Shown here: positions 25,401 through 40,300 of the stretch, piece after piece
Position numbering within the stretch: position 1 is the first letter of the stretch
Layout: the number at the start of each line of letters is the position of its first letter
Origin: Mycteria americana
Taxonomy: Eukaryota; Chordata; Aves; Ciconiiformes; Ciconiidae
Direction: 5' to 3'
Length of the DNA: 64,000 bases
NCBI RefSeq assembly: GCF_035582795.1
Contig: NC_134379.1
Coordinates: 3,094,001 to 3,158,000 of the forward strand
Position numbers and translations under genes: made by a program
Notes under the pieces: generated by a model
Told to the model about the DNA's origin: nothing
What the model saw: the letters and a program-made list of their open reading frames with translations, nothing else
Database searches by the model: none

Positions 25401-27189
25401 GCACACCTAATTCTTTACACCTCAAGACTATAGAAGCTAAGTTTCTATTGTGAGGTTCTGATTCAAAATAATAAAAACAATTTTCATAGTTAGATACCAT
25501 ATTCTAATTCTTAAAATCATATCTGCCTACTTGCAAAAACCACCATGGAAACAAATGGTCTTTTCCACAAAAGAAAAAGTCACAGGCTATGTCATTCTGT
25601 CTAGGCAACTTTTACTAATACAAACCTCCTCAATGCCGCCTTGGCTGGATGGTTTCCAACAAAGTTAAAGACAGTTTAGCAGAAGATCAGTACTGCTTCC
25701 AACTCTCCAGGGAATATTTGAGCTCCAGTTTGTTTAATAACGTTTAAATGAAACCATGCAACCTCAGCTAAAAATGTCACCGCAACTTACAGTAATTGTA
25801 ACAAACCTTCAGCTCATTCAACTGCTGAGGATATTTTTAGGTTAACAGTGTTACTTAAACTTTATGCTGTTTATATGGATTTATGACTCTACTATTTTTT
25901 TAAACTCACATCTGTCCAGGTAATGATTTATGTAGTGTTTTCCAAAACAATCCCATGCTGGGAACCATCCTCTTTCCACTGCTTTCACTCCACGTATTTA
26001 TCACCAAGTCATCTTGGAGCTTTCCTTTTAGAATAAAACTGTATCTGAAGCTCAAACTATGCAAGCCTAGATACCCAACTCCAGACTGAAACTGTATTTT
26101 GCCACCCACATAAAACTGACCTGAATTTCAGAGGGGATCCCCACCAGCTGTGTCACTGATATAAACAGGAGCTGCAGGGAATCTGTCTCAGAAAAAAATA
26201 AACTACATTTATGTAAAAGCCTAATGCTAGATACCCACATTCTGGACATTAGATATAACGTTCCATTTGAAAAAGGCAGGCAGAAAACACAGCTGAAGTT
26301 ACTCCCCTCCTCCTCATCCTACTTAAAACTCACAGGGGTGTGTAAAAACAAAGTTAATCATCTGAAGTATTTGCTGTCTAATACTCAAATTCTGTAACAT
26401 TTACATGCGCTCAGTCAACTACTCTCAAATTTAAAGTCTGTTTTGTATAAAAATTGTAGTCCAAATAGTATACGTAAAACAATAACATATGTATCACAAT
26501 TTCTCTTCAGGCAGCAGATACTATTCTTTTTGCTTACCCACTCTGTAACGATAAAGTACATTTTTAGCTGTACCTTAAGTTCTGTTTAACTAAACAAAGG
26601 TGGAAGAAATCAGCCCTTACAGTGGAGCTTTGGCACATTTTGCAGACACATTCTCTATTCAGTTTAGAAACTTTTTTCCTTCCACATCCTGTAGTACTAA
26701 TCCCACCCCCACCTTCTTGTCTTTATCTTGGAAAGTTCTAAAATGCATTTTGAGTAACGTATGGTTCAATGTAGAGCACAACCTCTGTCACTTCAAGACA
26801 AAGGTCATACTGAAAAGCACAGGACAACTTTATACAACAAACACCTGCGCAAAACTCAGCAAGCTGGGAAGCAAAATATCTGTCTCAGCAAAAGTTACTC
26901 TGCTGTTACAAGACTACTAGTGAAATTTATTAAGAGTCATCAACAAATATGACTACATAAATAAATACACCTAATACTGATACTTTTGCTTGTTCACTTC
27001 CTGTTTTGGAAAAAGAGATAGAAGAAAATGGTTACATCAAAGAGAATTCCTCACTAATAGAAGTACCTACACGGCATACTCCATCATACTTCCTTAGAGA
27101 CCAATTAATCTAAGCTAAGGTTTATAAAAATTACCTCAATAGTACGTTTTATTCAAATACTGGAAGAAAGTAGTTAAAATCTGCCTTAA

Positions 27190-27209
27190 TTTTTTTTTTT
27201 TTTTTTTTT
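27190..27209. repeat. T20 homopolymer
   Basis: A T-run in USP32 intron 1 (poly-A in the sense of the gene). Confidence 0.85.
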
Positions 27210-28380
27210 ATGATGCAACACTAGGAACACTATTGGGGTCAAGAATATAAGAGCTGCCATGCACCACAGGCTCTGCTTGGCACCAGTAACTAACTTGCAC
27301 CTATAGCAAGAACCAGCAGGGTAACTTATCTTCCCATCTTTCAGCATACGGCTGTTCTCCCAACGCCCTTGCAAAGAAGTTTAGAGATTTACAGATGCAC
27401 TGAAGAGAAGCAATACGAAAATTTACAAGCAATCCTCCTGCTTAAAATGCAACAGTTCACACATGAATGTTAAGCATTATAAGAAACAAACATTCATTTT
27501 GAAGGGAGCTTGTCTAAAGGTTAAAAGAAGTGGTTAGTCAGGCTCAATGGATTTATTACAGGTTATATATCATAATTAGTATATACCTTGCCTATGACAT
27601 GTGCAACGAGAGAGAGCACAATAAATGCATTTTCAATTCCTATTTCATATCCATTAGGAAAGTCAGACCAGCCACAAAAAAATACCTTCCTTTACAATGC
27701 TTCTTCCCCTACCCTTCAAAATCCAAGCACAATTATGTAAAATGCCGTGGTGATACAGAATGAGATACAAAACACAGCTTTCAAAAGCAGACAGTTGTCG
27801 GTTGTAGTAAAGGATAAGAATAAAAGCATAGCATTTGAACTCTTTTAATACTGCCCGAGACATTCAGGCAAAAGACACTTAACCTCTCCATGTCTTAATG
27901 GTCTCAACACTAAAATGAATATAAATTCTAGCCTACATCAGACAGATGTTTGATAAATGATCTAAGATACTCTGTAAAAGTCCTGTAAGCTACTACTAAG
28001 GAGTTGCTTTAATCAGTGAAAAGGACAGAATCCCAATAGTTTAACTGAGGGTAGGTCGAGTTAATCTGCCATGGCTACTATAAACTGACAGCCAATTAAC
28101 ATAATCTATAACCAACTGGACACAGAAACAACACACATATCTGTTTTCTTTGCTTTCATCTTATTAGAGAAAAGCAGTGACTGTTGAAAACAAATCAGTG
28201 ATTTGGTAACCTCTGTTTACACCAGAATCACAGAAGTAACATGCAAATCATCACTTCCATTAGTATGAGTAGCAGTAACAGCACCAAAAAGCTGATAAAA
28301 TCTTTATGTCTCAAAAGCCTGAAATATTTCATATGGCTACATGAAAAGAAATTATTTATTCTATTTTACAGGTGACCAGC

Positions 28381-28400
28381 AAAAAAAAAAAAAAAAAAAA
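28381..28400. repeat. A20 homopolymer
   Basis: An A-run in USP32 intron 1 with no recognisable retroelement body. Confidence 0.85.
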
Positions 28401-29727
28401 CAAAACCAAAAAGCACCAAATCAAGGCAGAAGACCACGATGTATCAACAATGCTGAAAACCAAAACAGGAAACAAATTACTGCGTAAGCAGGAAGAAAAA
28501 AACGGAGAGGATTAAAAGTTCAGTTAAGGTGAAGGGTCAAGAAACTTTGAGCTCATCTGACTAAAGTATCTTACAATATATCTAGTAGAGCTGGGACTTC
28601 TTCCCAGAACTGTAAGCATCAAAATGCCCACAATACTCTACAAACACACAGACACAAAAGATCTGAATTTCCAATGTCACTACTGGATGAAAACCAGATT
28701 GCTATGTCAGTGCCTAAAAAAAACACCAAACAACGAACCCTGCAGATCTCAAGCATACAGAGCAAGCAAGAATTTGCAACCATCCGCATAACATTGCATT
28801 TATTCTTTACTAAAAATAACCAAACCTGAATTTTAATAAAACAGACAACTTGATCATCCTTCAGAAAGCAAGCAAACTTCACCTACCTCAAGCTCTTCCT
28901 ATCTTCCAGCTCAGGTTTTAATAATTCTAATATTTTGATTTTTAAGTGACAATTTTACAGGTTCAATATCAAACTCGCAGGGCATATAATTCTCTAACCA
29001 GACAATTATCTTCCCTGTAATCACTTGCTCAATATTTCCCCCAGGAATCTTCATCCTAGTTATACATGGAAATTTTATTACTTTTTTCATTAGTCTTTAT
29101 TGTGACTTAATGGCTGCAGTTATGAAGTTGTCAAGAACCAAAGCAATTACTAAAAAGCTTCAAAGAGGTAAAATGTGCAAGTGAATGTAAAGCATGTTTG
29201 GGAACAACCCCAAATTACAACTGAGATAAATGAACCAGTTATGACTAAAAAGATAACCTCCACACCCACCCACCTCTGCCAAAAAGGAAACCACTTGAGA
29301 ATGTTTTGGGGGAAAACACAGACAAAAAAAAAATCCTACCTCCCCTAACAAAAAAATTAATCAGCTCTTAAGGAATTTTTCATAAGCAGAGTATCAAAAA
29401 TGGCACCATTTAAATTACACAGTGCATCTCACTAAAGACTTAACAGTCTTAACACGACATTTACCAATACAGGAATTTAAGGATAACAGCAACACAGTTT
29501 TGGTATTTTTAAAAAAATCAAATTATTCAATCCATTTGTATTTTTTTCCTCCTACCTATTCTTTGGGTTTTGGTAGTAGTGGCTCATCCCGGGGATAAAG
29601 CTTTTCTTGGTTCTAACCATAATGCATATCAAAGGTTTAACATCTTGTGTGCGGAGAGCAGAAGAAGATTTAGTTATTACAATAGGATTTGCCAATTTTC
29701 TGTAACATGAATACTTAGCATTTATGT

Positions 29728-29835
29728 GACGCTTTTAATCTTCAAAGAGCTTACTTCTCACAGTTACCATCCTCAAAAAGAATGCCATTAAGTATTATTA
29801 GCCTGTTTTATCCATCTGTAAAGTATCTCCATCAG
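29728..29835 (+). mobile_element. MIR/L3-like ancient repeat remnant
   Basis: CTTTTAATCTTCAAAGAGCTT and TATTATTAGCCTGTTTTATC with CTGTAAA resemble the conserved core-to-tail phrase 'TTTTCATCTTCAAAGCGCTTTACA ... TATTATTATCCCCATTTTACAGATG' shared by ancient amniote MIR/L3 elements. Divergence is high. Confidence 0.4.
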
Positions 29836-32800
29836 GGCACACACTGTCACATTGCTATTTGGATTATGTTTGCTTCAAGCAAAGCTAATCAGTACAGGTT
29901 CTGTGACAACCCTGTCCATAAGACTAGTGTGGATAGGAATTGCTACATAATAGCCCCAACATTGAAATAATCCTCCTGCCATCTGAGCACTTAAACCTTA
30001 TTGGCTATATTTTATATCCTCGGGAATTAAAGGAGCCTAGTTTTATATGCTTACCAGTCCAACCCTGTAAGCGACAGAAGAAACCTGACAGAACCTGAAA
30101 ATTTAGAAACCTCTGCAGATCATTAAAATAACTTTTACCATACGTACGACCACAAATTTAAGCGCAATAGGCTGCAATATTAGGGACACAAGTAATTACT
30201 GTTACCAATTCAAGAACTGGTAAACTCATTCTCAGTGACTGAACAAAGTGATTTCTAGCCCTGATTAATCACAGGATGCCCTTTCCCGGCCACAGGCCCC
30301 TGTCAGAGCACTCATCGCCTCTTCCAAGATGAGGTGCTGTTACTGCTCTAGATGCTCTGAATAAATTATTGCTGACCCTGGAGAAGAGAAAACACACTCA
30401 GCTAGCTGACCAGCACAGCCAGGCATGGAAACAGTACAGAAAAGTAAAAGGAAAGGAGGCAGAAGTACACGTTTTAAGTGGTTTTAAACACAGAACATAA
30501 GCCATCTTGCAGCAACAGCAAGAACCCTGAACTCCCCTCCAGAAGATGGAAGCATGGACAAAAATTAATCGGGAGTTAGGGAAGCCCTAAAAGTCAGCAA
30601 CCCCGTCTGGGATGCCTATATTCACCTGAGCACAGCCATCACTCATTGCCCAGTTCCTAACCTCTTCATTCATCATTCTTCTTTCCTTTTCCACTACCAT
30701 TTACTTCTGATGCTTCTTCATAGTTTACGTAGTTTGTACACAACTTCCTAGGATGATGGTTTTAGCTCTCAATCTTTTCAGTATTTGGAATGGTTATTTA
30801 GTCCGATTTAGATTAGAAACAATACTCTGCTCTTCTGAGCTGTCCCCTCATCGGTTTTCCTGGCAAATACACTGAAGGTTTGTATTGTCATAGGTGAGCA
30901 GAACAGCTTCTGTCACAATTCAGAAAAGCTGCTTCCACTTTATTACCACCATGAAAATCATCTAGACATTTATGCTTGCTAAGATACACAAAATTACATT
31001 ATATAACTCATTTCCAAGAAATAAACAGCCTATTAAAATGAAAGGCAAAGGCAAATGCCAGCTATGTAAATACAAACACCACGTAAGGACCTTGCTACAA
31101 AATAAATTGTAATATAACAAATATTTCATATCCTCTCTTCCAACAGTGTCAAAGATACTAAATGTAGCTATACTATGAATTGTTCTTTAATTAAAAAAAA
31201 ATATAGTCTAAGCCTGAAAGTTAAACATAATCTGCAACTTCTACACAGGAAGGCAGCATTTCCTATAGCCTTTAGTGAGGACCAAAGGCAAGGAGTTCTA
31301 ATTTGCGATCGCTGGTATAGCTTTGATCAAGTATTTACTCAAGTGTTGGTCTCTGACAGCTAAAAGAGCCAACTCTAGTTAAGCGTAATACTTAAATGCT
31401 ATGACAAGTAAAGAATAATAAAAGATTCAGACAATATTTATACACTGCTAAATCTTAATTTCTAAAGTTAGAAGAAAAATACTACTCACTTAGAAGTCAA
31501 GTGTTTTGGCACAAACACATTACACCCATGTACATATACATACAGCTGACGGACAATAAAAGGCTCTGTATTTTGAGCCTACCTATTCTCAGCTCTTGGG
31601 GATACATCTGTCTAAAATATAACCTCAAACTCAGATGCAAAGAGAACTATTTTAGTGTCAGGTCACAAATTTATGTCTTCTGTTACACTGTTATAAACAC
31701 ATGATAACAATTTTGCTATGCAATCTGTGAATGGCTGAAAAATAAAAGCAGAATCACAAATAGAGACACTAGCCTAAAGAGTCAAGAAATAAAACAAAAA
31801 CTAACATGTTGTTAGTTCTGGGACCCTACTACATGTTTGGTAGAACACCAAGAACTGAATCAGAGATGGTTTTTGACAATAGCAAACAATTAGTGTCACT
31901 ATTTCCAAACTTCATCTCCACTGCTGCATCTCCTGTTAAGAGAATTCTCCATAAACATCCGAGGACTAATATTTTGAAGAACCATCCTGAAAGACACTAC
32001 ACTAGTTTTAAGTATATCTGTGCTCCATTACAAAATTTCTCTCCAAAAATAATCATCATTAGATGTATACTATTCCTAAGGTTCTACATTCAGAAGAATG
32101 AAACAGCGTATTTAGACAGACCGTGTAACAGCTGTACAGGAAACCACCTTCCAGTAATTTTACTGTCACTGACCAGTTTAGATTGATGTAATGACTCAAA
32201 TTTCAAGAGTTTCAGATAAACACACTGTCCATTGTTTCACAGAAAAGAAGTACAGAAACAGAAAAGGTATTAGAATGACTTAACACCACAGAGCTACAAT
32301 GCCCCGCATAGCATCAGCAGTTGGAATCTCTCCCTGAATCCCTGAAGAGACTCACAAGATATCCCCAAGGACACTACCGTCTCTATTAGAAGAGTACATT
32401 TACATAACAAATTATGAACGTTTTATATGAAGAGACATTTATCAATTATTTTATATGCTGCTTTTTAGCCTCTATTCTTGTAATACTCTGGCTTCTACAG
32501 ATATTTAGCCAGTGTTCTATATTAGAATTAGTGTATATTATGGTTCCTTCCTCCTTTAACCCCATCTACATCACAATCTACTCATTATTTAAGGAATAAC
32601 ATCAGTTCACACAAGACATTTACACAACTATTCTTTAAGCAAGGTGATTAGAAGACAAGCCTAAATTGCAGGTAACAAAAAAGTCAGGAATTTGTTAGAG
32701 GCAAAAAGATCAATTATAATTCTTTAGGAAAAGAAAAATCATGTTGTTAGCTGCAAGACTGGAAAGCAGGGACCAAAAAGTTGTGATATTACTTTTCCAC

Positions 32801-35800
32801 TGATGATAACCTTCATTAACATCCTCACAGAATACAGAGCAGGCTATACTGACTGCACTAACTGCTGTTGATGATTTTTCTTAAAGCTATGCTGCTTCAG
32901 CTATACAAAGTGCAAATCCACTTTTCTAATTTTTAAACTAAAATCCAGGATTTAACTGTATCACATTGCTAGGGAAAACGTGGTAAAAATCTTTTTTACA
33001 AGACTAGGAAATTTCCAGTGCAGAGTAAGATTTTGTTTCTGGATAACACCTAACAACTAGAAATATGGATTGAAAGGAAGTGCTTCTTCAGCCCAAAATA
33101 GATTCACGATGCTATATTCAAGTTCATTTTTAGAACAAATTTAATCTGCAAAACTGAAGTTCTCATAATTACTACCCCAAAACTTTCAGTTCTTTTTCTC
33201 TATATCCAGAATTATTAAATCTGGCACTTCCTGTTCTGCTTACGTTTCTGAGTTTCTTCCACTTCTTTTTCATTCAAGGTTTCAGAATTTTAAAAGAACC
33301 ATTTTCCAAAATAATGCAGTAAATTCGATCATTTAAAACAACTGTCAAAAAATCCAACTAAATCAGTCTTATGATCATTTGTGGAGTTCCACTGAGACAG
33401 TAGGATATACCTGTTAAAGTATTTCAGTTCCTGACTTGCTGCCAAAGCAGTCTGTCACAGGAGAAATCCTGAGCATTTTCATTATCACTATAAATTAAGA
33501 TAAAGAATATCAATTCAAAACACAAAAGAAATGTAAGCATACATTCGATATTAAATACTTAACATGAAATTAAATTGTATGAGTGGATGACAACTGAAAG
33601 ACCAGCTAACAAAAAGACAGATATAATGTGAATAAAAAACACAGCTTGTGAGGAAGAATGTGAAAGGGCTTGTAATAGGTTTTATTTTTAAAGGACGAAG
33701 AATACATTTTTATGCAGAATGCAATTCTCGCTTATTTTGGCCTGGTGACATTGCCTGTCATAACTTCTGGTCCAATTGAGACTAAACTAAGCGAAACAGC
33801 TTCAAAGGATTTGGACATTAAAAAAAAAAATCATCAAAATAAATGTTATACAGGACATATATGGAAAGTATAGCTTCATTTTCCCTTTGTAGTTGATGGT
33901 TAGAAGCACGTATGGCACTCTGATGACTGATGTGGCTGCCTCACTCCAGACCAGCTCTACACTGCCTTTCTCTGAGGCTCATGACATGCACCTGCAGAGA
34001 ACCTGGCCAGAAGAGAAGTCAAATCCCTTTTTAAGGTACAGAATGTGTCACTGACTGTTTAAACCCATTCTAAAAGTCAAAATTGAAGTGTATGGCAAGG
34101 TGTAAAGCCAGATGATATTTCTGTCCATCTACTCAGTTTGTCCAAAGTTACCCATTACAAGTAAGGGGCTGTCCTATTAGTTTCAATGGCATCCTTGTCC
34201 CAGAAACTCTGGATGGTTTGCAGTGCATTCCACCTTAATGCATTGGTGAACACATTAACCTATGCAGCTTATGAATACCATTCCAGAAAAGAGATCATTA
34301 TTTTGCCCCAAATACACCATGTTGTAAGCACGAGTTGTCAGCCTCATCAACACATTTCCATGTGATAGGAGAGGCTTGTTACGTGTTGTGATAGGCTAAA
34401 AGGAGAAGAGAGAGGAGGATTTAAACACCTGAGAGATCATGGCATGTCACTTGATAGGCCAAGTCACCCTACCTGTGATAACTAATCACTTTAGCAGAGG
34501 CAATGATTCAGATAAGTAACAATTTCAGTGCTTTTGCCATTTTTACATTAAGTAATGTATACAATGGGAATTAAACCCTGGTCATTACAAGCTGCCTTGA
34601 GTATCATTTGTCCAAACCTTTCTCAGGCATATTCTGTGTTGCCTCAAAACCAAATAAAGGCCCTGTTGCAAATGTTAGCATATTTTTTAAAGAAAGTAAT
34701 TTTGTTAAAACTATTAGATTATTTAACCAAGAAACACACATCTCTATCTCCTAGAACTCAGCCGTATGTCAGTATTACACTAAAATAATGAAGGATTTTT
34801 TTTTTATGGTCATTATGATGAATGACTTAATGGTCTACACAGAAAAATGCTGTCGTTGATTATAACTTGCATCAGTTTTTAAACAGATTTGGTGAACCAC
34901 TACAAAAACTATATGCAGACACATTTTCTTTCAAACCAAGATCTGGACCCAGCTTATACCCATTAAGAATCAGAAATCCAGAAGAGCTTTTACACCAGTT
35001 TAATAAAACTGCAGTTAAAAGAGATGCATTCTTTCCAAACGTGTCCCCACCTATAAGAACTACACCAACCCTCCTCAATTGTAAACACAAGCTTATAAAA
35101 CACCCACTTCTCAGAGGTGTTAAAATTCATTACGTAGAAAAGAAATGCTAAGTATTATTACACAGCTAAGCTGAAAACACTAAAGCTATACAGACGCAGT
35201 CATCACTAACAAAAGTAAGATGTCCCTGAAGGAATCACAAAAGAGAATGTGCATTAGGATTTTGCCACTCTTTAGGCAAGCAGGGTATTTTAATTCCAGT
35301 AAGTGCTAGCAATAATATAGTATTCAAAGTTTTGTGAATTAGACCCTTTCAAACTCTTAGGCAGAATCTACATTAATGGATTTTTCTTCTACATTCATCT
35401 TTGCCCAAAGGCTTCATTGTCTCATTATGTAAATAATCTTTTCATATGAAAATTAAATGTTAAAGATGCTTTTGCTAGTTCTTCAATACTGCAAATATCA
35501 CATGGACTTTCACAGTAATTCAGACCAAGTATAACTTAAAAAGCAACTGCTTCAAGCAATATAACAAATTAAGAAATAACTTGTTTTTAAAATACTTAAA
35601 AATTGAGTGTCTTCTTTAGAATTAACCTCCAGAACTTTCTTTCCTATACAGAAACTTAAACTAGGATACCATCTGTTTTATTATGAACAATACCAAAGAC
35701 TAGATTGTAAAATGCAGTTCTGAAAACATGTATGCAGAACTTGAAGACCTGCATATATACCTTCAGCACGCTTTCCACCTCACGGGATGTTCCTTGTGGA

Positions 35801-37006
35801 ACCCAGCTAGCAGTCAACACCCAACTGGAGCTCACCTAAAGACAGCTTAGGCAGTTCAAATCAAATGCTGTGTGCTCCTGAGCAGCCTCCACTGCACACT
35901 AAGGCCCACATGTTTTTCAAAATCATTCTGTAAGTTACCACCAACTAGTTTAGTACTGCTAGCTACCTAGGATGCAGTAGCAAAATGGATAGCAAACATG
36001 ACACGCATTACAAAGGCAAAGACTTAACAGTCAACTTCACTTCACAGGTGTCCGTAAGTACCTTACTCTGTAAGGTTCCACGGTGAGACATCAAACATTT
36101 CTTGGTGCACTCCCAGTCCCCCAGTCAACAGCAATAAAACAACCCTGCAGCTCCCAGCCCAAGGAGGAACATAGCACCTAGCTGGCCCAGTAGGACTCAA
36201 GTGGACGCACAGCTCCCTGCTGAGCAAATCTTTAAAATTAATAGACTACTGTTAAATAACCCTAAAAATCCCAACTGGGCAGCTATAGTTTACAACAGTC
36301 CTTGAAATAACTTAGTCAGTGGACAGAAACAACTCTGGTATTTGAAAATGCAACACTTGTTTTACCCTCCCTCCATTTCTTTTCTGTATGCTCATTGTAT
36401 TTTGAGTTTCTTCTTGGACCAAAAAAGAGCAGGATTATTTTAAAAATAATTAGTAGCTAAGTCATACAGATGCCATGATAAGAGCTCAAGGACATGCAAC
36501 TCATTAGACCTACCTGGCACTCCCCATATACCAAATTATTTAGAACAAATGTATGAATTGACAACGTAACCAAAAATATACTCAATTTTCAGGATATATT
36601 CTAGCATTTTTAAAATGACAGACATGAGTAACATCTGTTTTTCTCAAATACAGAAAAATCATAATCACAAAGCAGCAGTTGTACAATAATCTTAATTTAT
36701 AGAATTAAATAGACATATCATGATGCCTCACCTAATCACATAGCTTGCTAATGCTATGTTCTTTTTTATTCTCACAAAGCTTGTCATCCCTTCACAGGCC
36801 CATTTTTTGAATGCGATTTCATTTTTTTGAGTACTAAAGAGCTGAATGCCTTACTTATTTTATGAAATGAGGCAGTAAGCTGGCTTCCCTTTGAGCAAAA
36901 GAAAGGGAGTGAGGGTTGTTTTACTCATTTCTCCCATAGTGCCAGCAGCCAGAAAGCTTGATATTGTTACAGGTCAAGTACAACAGGACTCAAGTAGCCC
37001 CCTCTT

Positions 37007-37021
37007 CCCCCCCCCCCCCCC
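37007..37021. repeat. C15 homopolymer
   Basis: This run lies in USP32 intron 1; because the gene is on the minus strand the transcript carries G15. Confidence 0.85.
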
Positions 37022-37189
37022 TTTCACATTTCATTGGAGACACTTCATATCATTCTGAAAAGCTTCCTTAGTTTCTATTTTTGTCATATTTTATTTTCTC
37101 TGTAGGACACTGTCAGGTAGATTTAGGACCCTGATGTTATGTTTCATAAAAACAAGGCTTTACAAAATTCAAGATTAACAGAAATATTT

Positions 37190-37354
37190 CATAGAATCTA
37201 TCAGGTTGGAAAGAATCTCAGGAGGTCACCTACTTCAACCTTGTGCTTGAAACTGGGTCAACACTGAACTCAAACCAGTTTGCGGAGGGCTTTGTCCAGG
37301 CAGGTCTTGAAAATCTCTAAGGATGAAAGTTCAACAACTTTCTCCGGGCATGTA
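37190..37354 (-). mobile_element. CR1 LINE 3'-end fragment
   Basis: The stretch opens with CATAGAATCTATCAGGTTGG and continues through AGGAGGTCACC, GGCAGGTCTTGAA and CTCCGGGCA. These match the reverse complement of the bird CR1 3' region, whose 3' end carries an ATTCTATG repeat. The fragment is diverged and truncated, so the insertion is old. A T15/A18 palindrome follows immediately. Confidence 0.75.

Positions 37355-37387
<33 letters not shown>
37355..37387. repeat. T15/A18 inverted repeat
   Basis: Fifteen T residues are followed directly by eighteen A residues, a perfect palindrome. It abuts the CR1 fragment. Confidence 0.9.
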
Positions 37388-40300
37388 GGCCTGCTGTTAC
37401 AGAAGTAAAAACTAGAAACTGATTAGAAAGAGGTGACCGTAAAAATAACTGATTCCATTGATTAAAATACAAGAAAAAGCAGAACAAGCAACAGTTATAT
37501 GAGCTATGAGATACATAAGCATATAATCTATAAAACAAATAAATGTTTTGAGTACTCAGTTTTAATCTACATAAATATAAGAAAACATATTACATATATA
37601 ATAGCCTGATAGTGTACTTTTAGCTTATATCAAGGTGTTTAACACTCAAAATGAGGATTTGTTCAGCTCATCCTTTAACTTCCAGCCACCATGGCTGGAA
37701 TTATATTATCTATTTATGCTCATTTGGCAGCTTTCCTGACCGCTTTGATTTGAATCTCTAATAACATGCTGACAGGACAAAAATGCATCTAATATTATGA
37801 GAGTACTATTACTTAGAGGCACGACTCACCTGTTGAAGTGAGAAACCAGAAGACTCCCAACATTTACTGAATCACATTTCAAGGGTTTGAGGGCTTTTTC
37901 CTTTAAGATGTTCAACTGTTTCTTGTTTATGAAATGCCTACATTCTTAAATCTTCTTTTATCAGACTTACATCACTGTGTGCACATCCAACATTTGAGCA
38001 CTTACCAAGTTACTGCCACGCTTGGTACAGCTGGACTTGGGAACCGCCTAAGAATTACTAAAAACCTACTAAAAGGTATGCAATCAGCTCCCTCAGAACC
38101 ATGGCACTCACAGAAGCCTAAACAGAAGACAACATTTTCCTCTCATTTGTAAGTTTTCAACCGGTATTTCGTAAAGAACTTCTAAAGACCACAGAAGGCA
38201 TCTCAGGAAAGGAAACTTACTGTTAGTTGACTTAAGTTCACTATACAAATGTTCCTCATTTCCAATAGGAAATAACTTGGGCAGTTCTAAGTAAGAAGAG
38301 GTTGAAAACCACTGAGTACACTTCTCTAAACTTGGAACCTGAAGTAAAAGAAGAGAAAGTGGTCACTGCAACTTAGCAGATGAAGAATTACAGATAAATA
38401 ACCTCTTCTAACAGTAGCCTCTTTTCATCAGTTCGTGGAAGTTTAAGTAGAATTCCCCAAGTCATTTGTGCATTGTAGTACACGTTCAGCAGAGACTACT
38501 GAGGTATCCTCCCAAAACAAGCATCAGAACTGAATGCCAAAGTTGTGAAATAATTACTGCTCTATGAATTTGAGCAGCTACTTGCAGCTCTACAGATTTA
38601 TAAACAGGAAGTGTGAAGCTATGCATTCAAACCTGCTTTAATCATATGACAGAGCCCTAAAGCCATCAAATACTGGCTGACATAACAAGTCTCGCTGTAT
38701 AATCTAGACTGTCTCAACAGTGGATCCTATTCACTCTGATAGCTGAAAAAAAAAAAAAAGACGACTGAGAGACATCTAGGCATTTTCATGACATACATCT
38801 GAAAACTCAAAGCTCCTTAAACAGGACACGGGTTTATACCCCTAGAAAACAACATATCCTGAAGAACGTTCACCTACCTATGGGGTTCAAGCACTGTTTT
38901 TCAGATATGAGAGAAAAGAAAGTAGAACAATTGCCTTTGTGGGATATAGAAAGAAGAGAATAAACCACTAAAATGGTTCCCTGATCATTTTTCCTAAAAA
39001 TGCATCTGGGATTTAAAAAGTTAATTTCATAGTCTGGAGTAATAAAAAGCAGTCTTCTATGGGCTCAAGGGCTGAGTCCATGGATTTTGTCACCAGGTTG
39101 AGATCAAGACAACCTCAGATAGATTATTATATATTTGCACAAGTTTTCCATCATCCTTTTGTCAGATTTATTACATCTGTATGCTTGAGGATGTTAATGA
39201 TCAGACACCAGATATATATGTCTTGATTTAAATAAAACAAATGTAGCTACTTTTCAAATTCAATCAAGACACAAAAGGTCATTAGCAAGATTTATCCTTT
39301 GCCCATCACATAACATTAGTCATTATTGGAAACCATACTAACTAATCTTTTTGTGGATTAAAGCGGGTTTTCATTGCTTTGACGGGCTGCTTGTTCTCCA
39401 ATTGGTAGCATCTTTGAGTTACACAAACCAGAAAGAACACTGTCTTCAAAAACTACTATTTCATGACCTCTCCAGAGGCAAATCCTGTGAAATTGATACA
39501 CCTGCAAGTTTTGCCTCAATATTAGCTGGCGTTTTAATTCCATGGACGTTTTTGAAAGATGGCGCTATTTTTGTTCTTTCTTTTTGCTCTTATTCTCAGA
39601 GATCATTGTGCACAAAACAAAACACAGTGAAACGGATCTATCAGCAGCCACTGATCTCTCCAAACAGTATACTCACTGACCACACTGACGTTGTGGCAGT
39701 TCCCCCTTCTTCCATCCCAGCATACATGCAACAAAAATTTTACTTACTTTAAGCAGAAAGAAAACGCCGCCTTCCTCTCTGGCACAAATTTGACAGATCC
39801 ATGATTATTCACTGACATTTCTTTTGTTTAAGTGGTTACCTGACTGCATATTTAGCATACATAAGCTGAAAATGGCCTGAGTTAGCATGTCCCACTCCAA
39901 GTAGCATTCACAGAAACTTTGACTACAGATTCTATAACCTTATAATTTTCAAGTACCTTCATAAATTTACGCTCAGTCTGCGATTATATTCTGAAAGTTA
40001 CTTAAGCAGAATACATTAACGGTCACTGGAAAATACAGTCCTTAGGGATCTGAAATAAATGGGCCATCAATACCACATAGCCATCTCTTTCCTGGGGAAT
40101 GCTTATTAAGATATTCTATACCTGACACAGCATAGTGCAGGAGCTGCCATCCTGGAGCTAATAGAATAGTAATAGAAAGTTCTTCCTTTTATAAAGTTTT
40201 ATTGGCCCAAAGACAGCCCTTTAAGGAATCGAGTGTCAAAGCTGCCAGCAGAACAAGTAAAAGATAAAGCAGACTTTAGAGCACTACCTCATTGGCATAA

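Noticed and set aside
31806..32186. 126-codon plus-strand frame in USP32 intron 1
   Set aside because: An ATG is present, but the composition is not protein-like and no family is recognised. It is antisense to a host intron.
39351..39752. 133-codon plus-strand frame in USP32 intron 1
   Set aside because: It begins with GTG, lacks a recognisable domain and has no exon-like boundaries.
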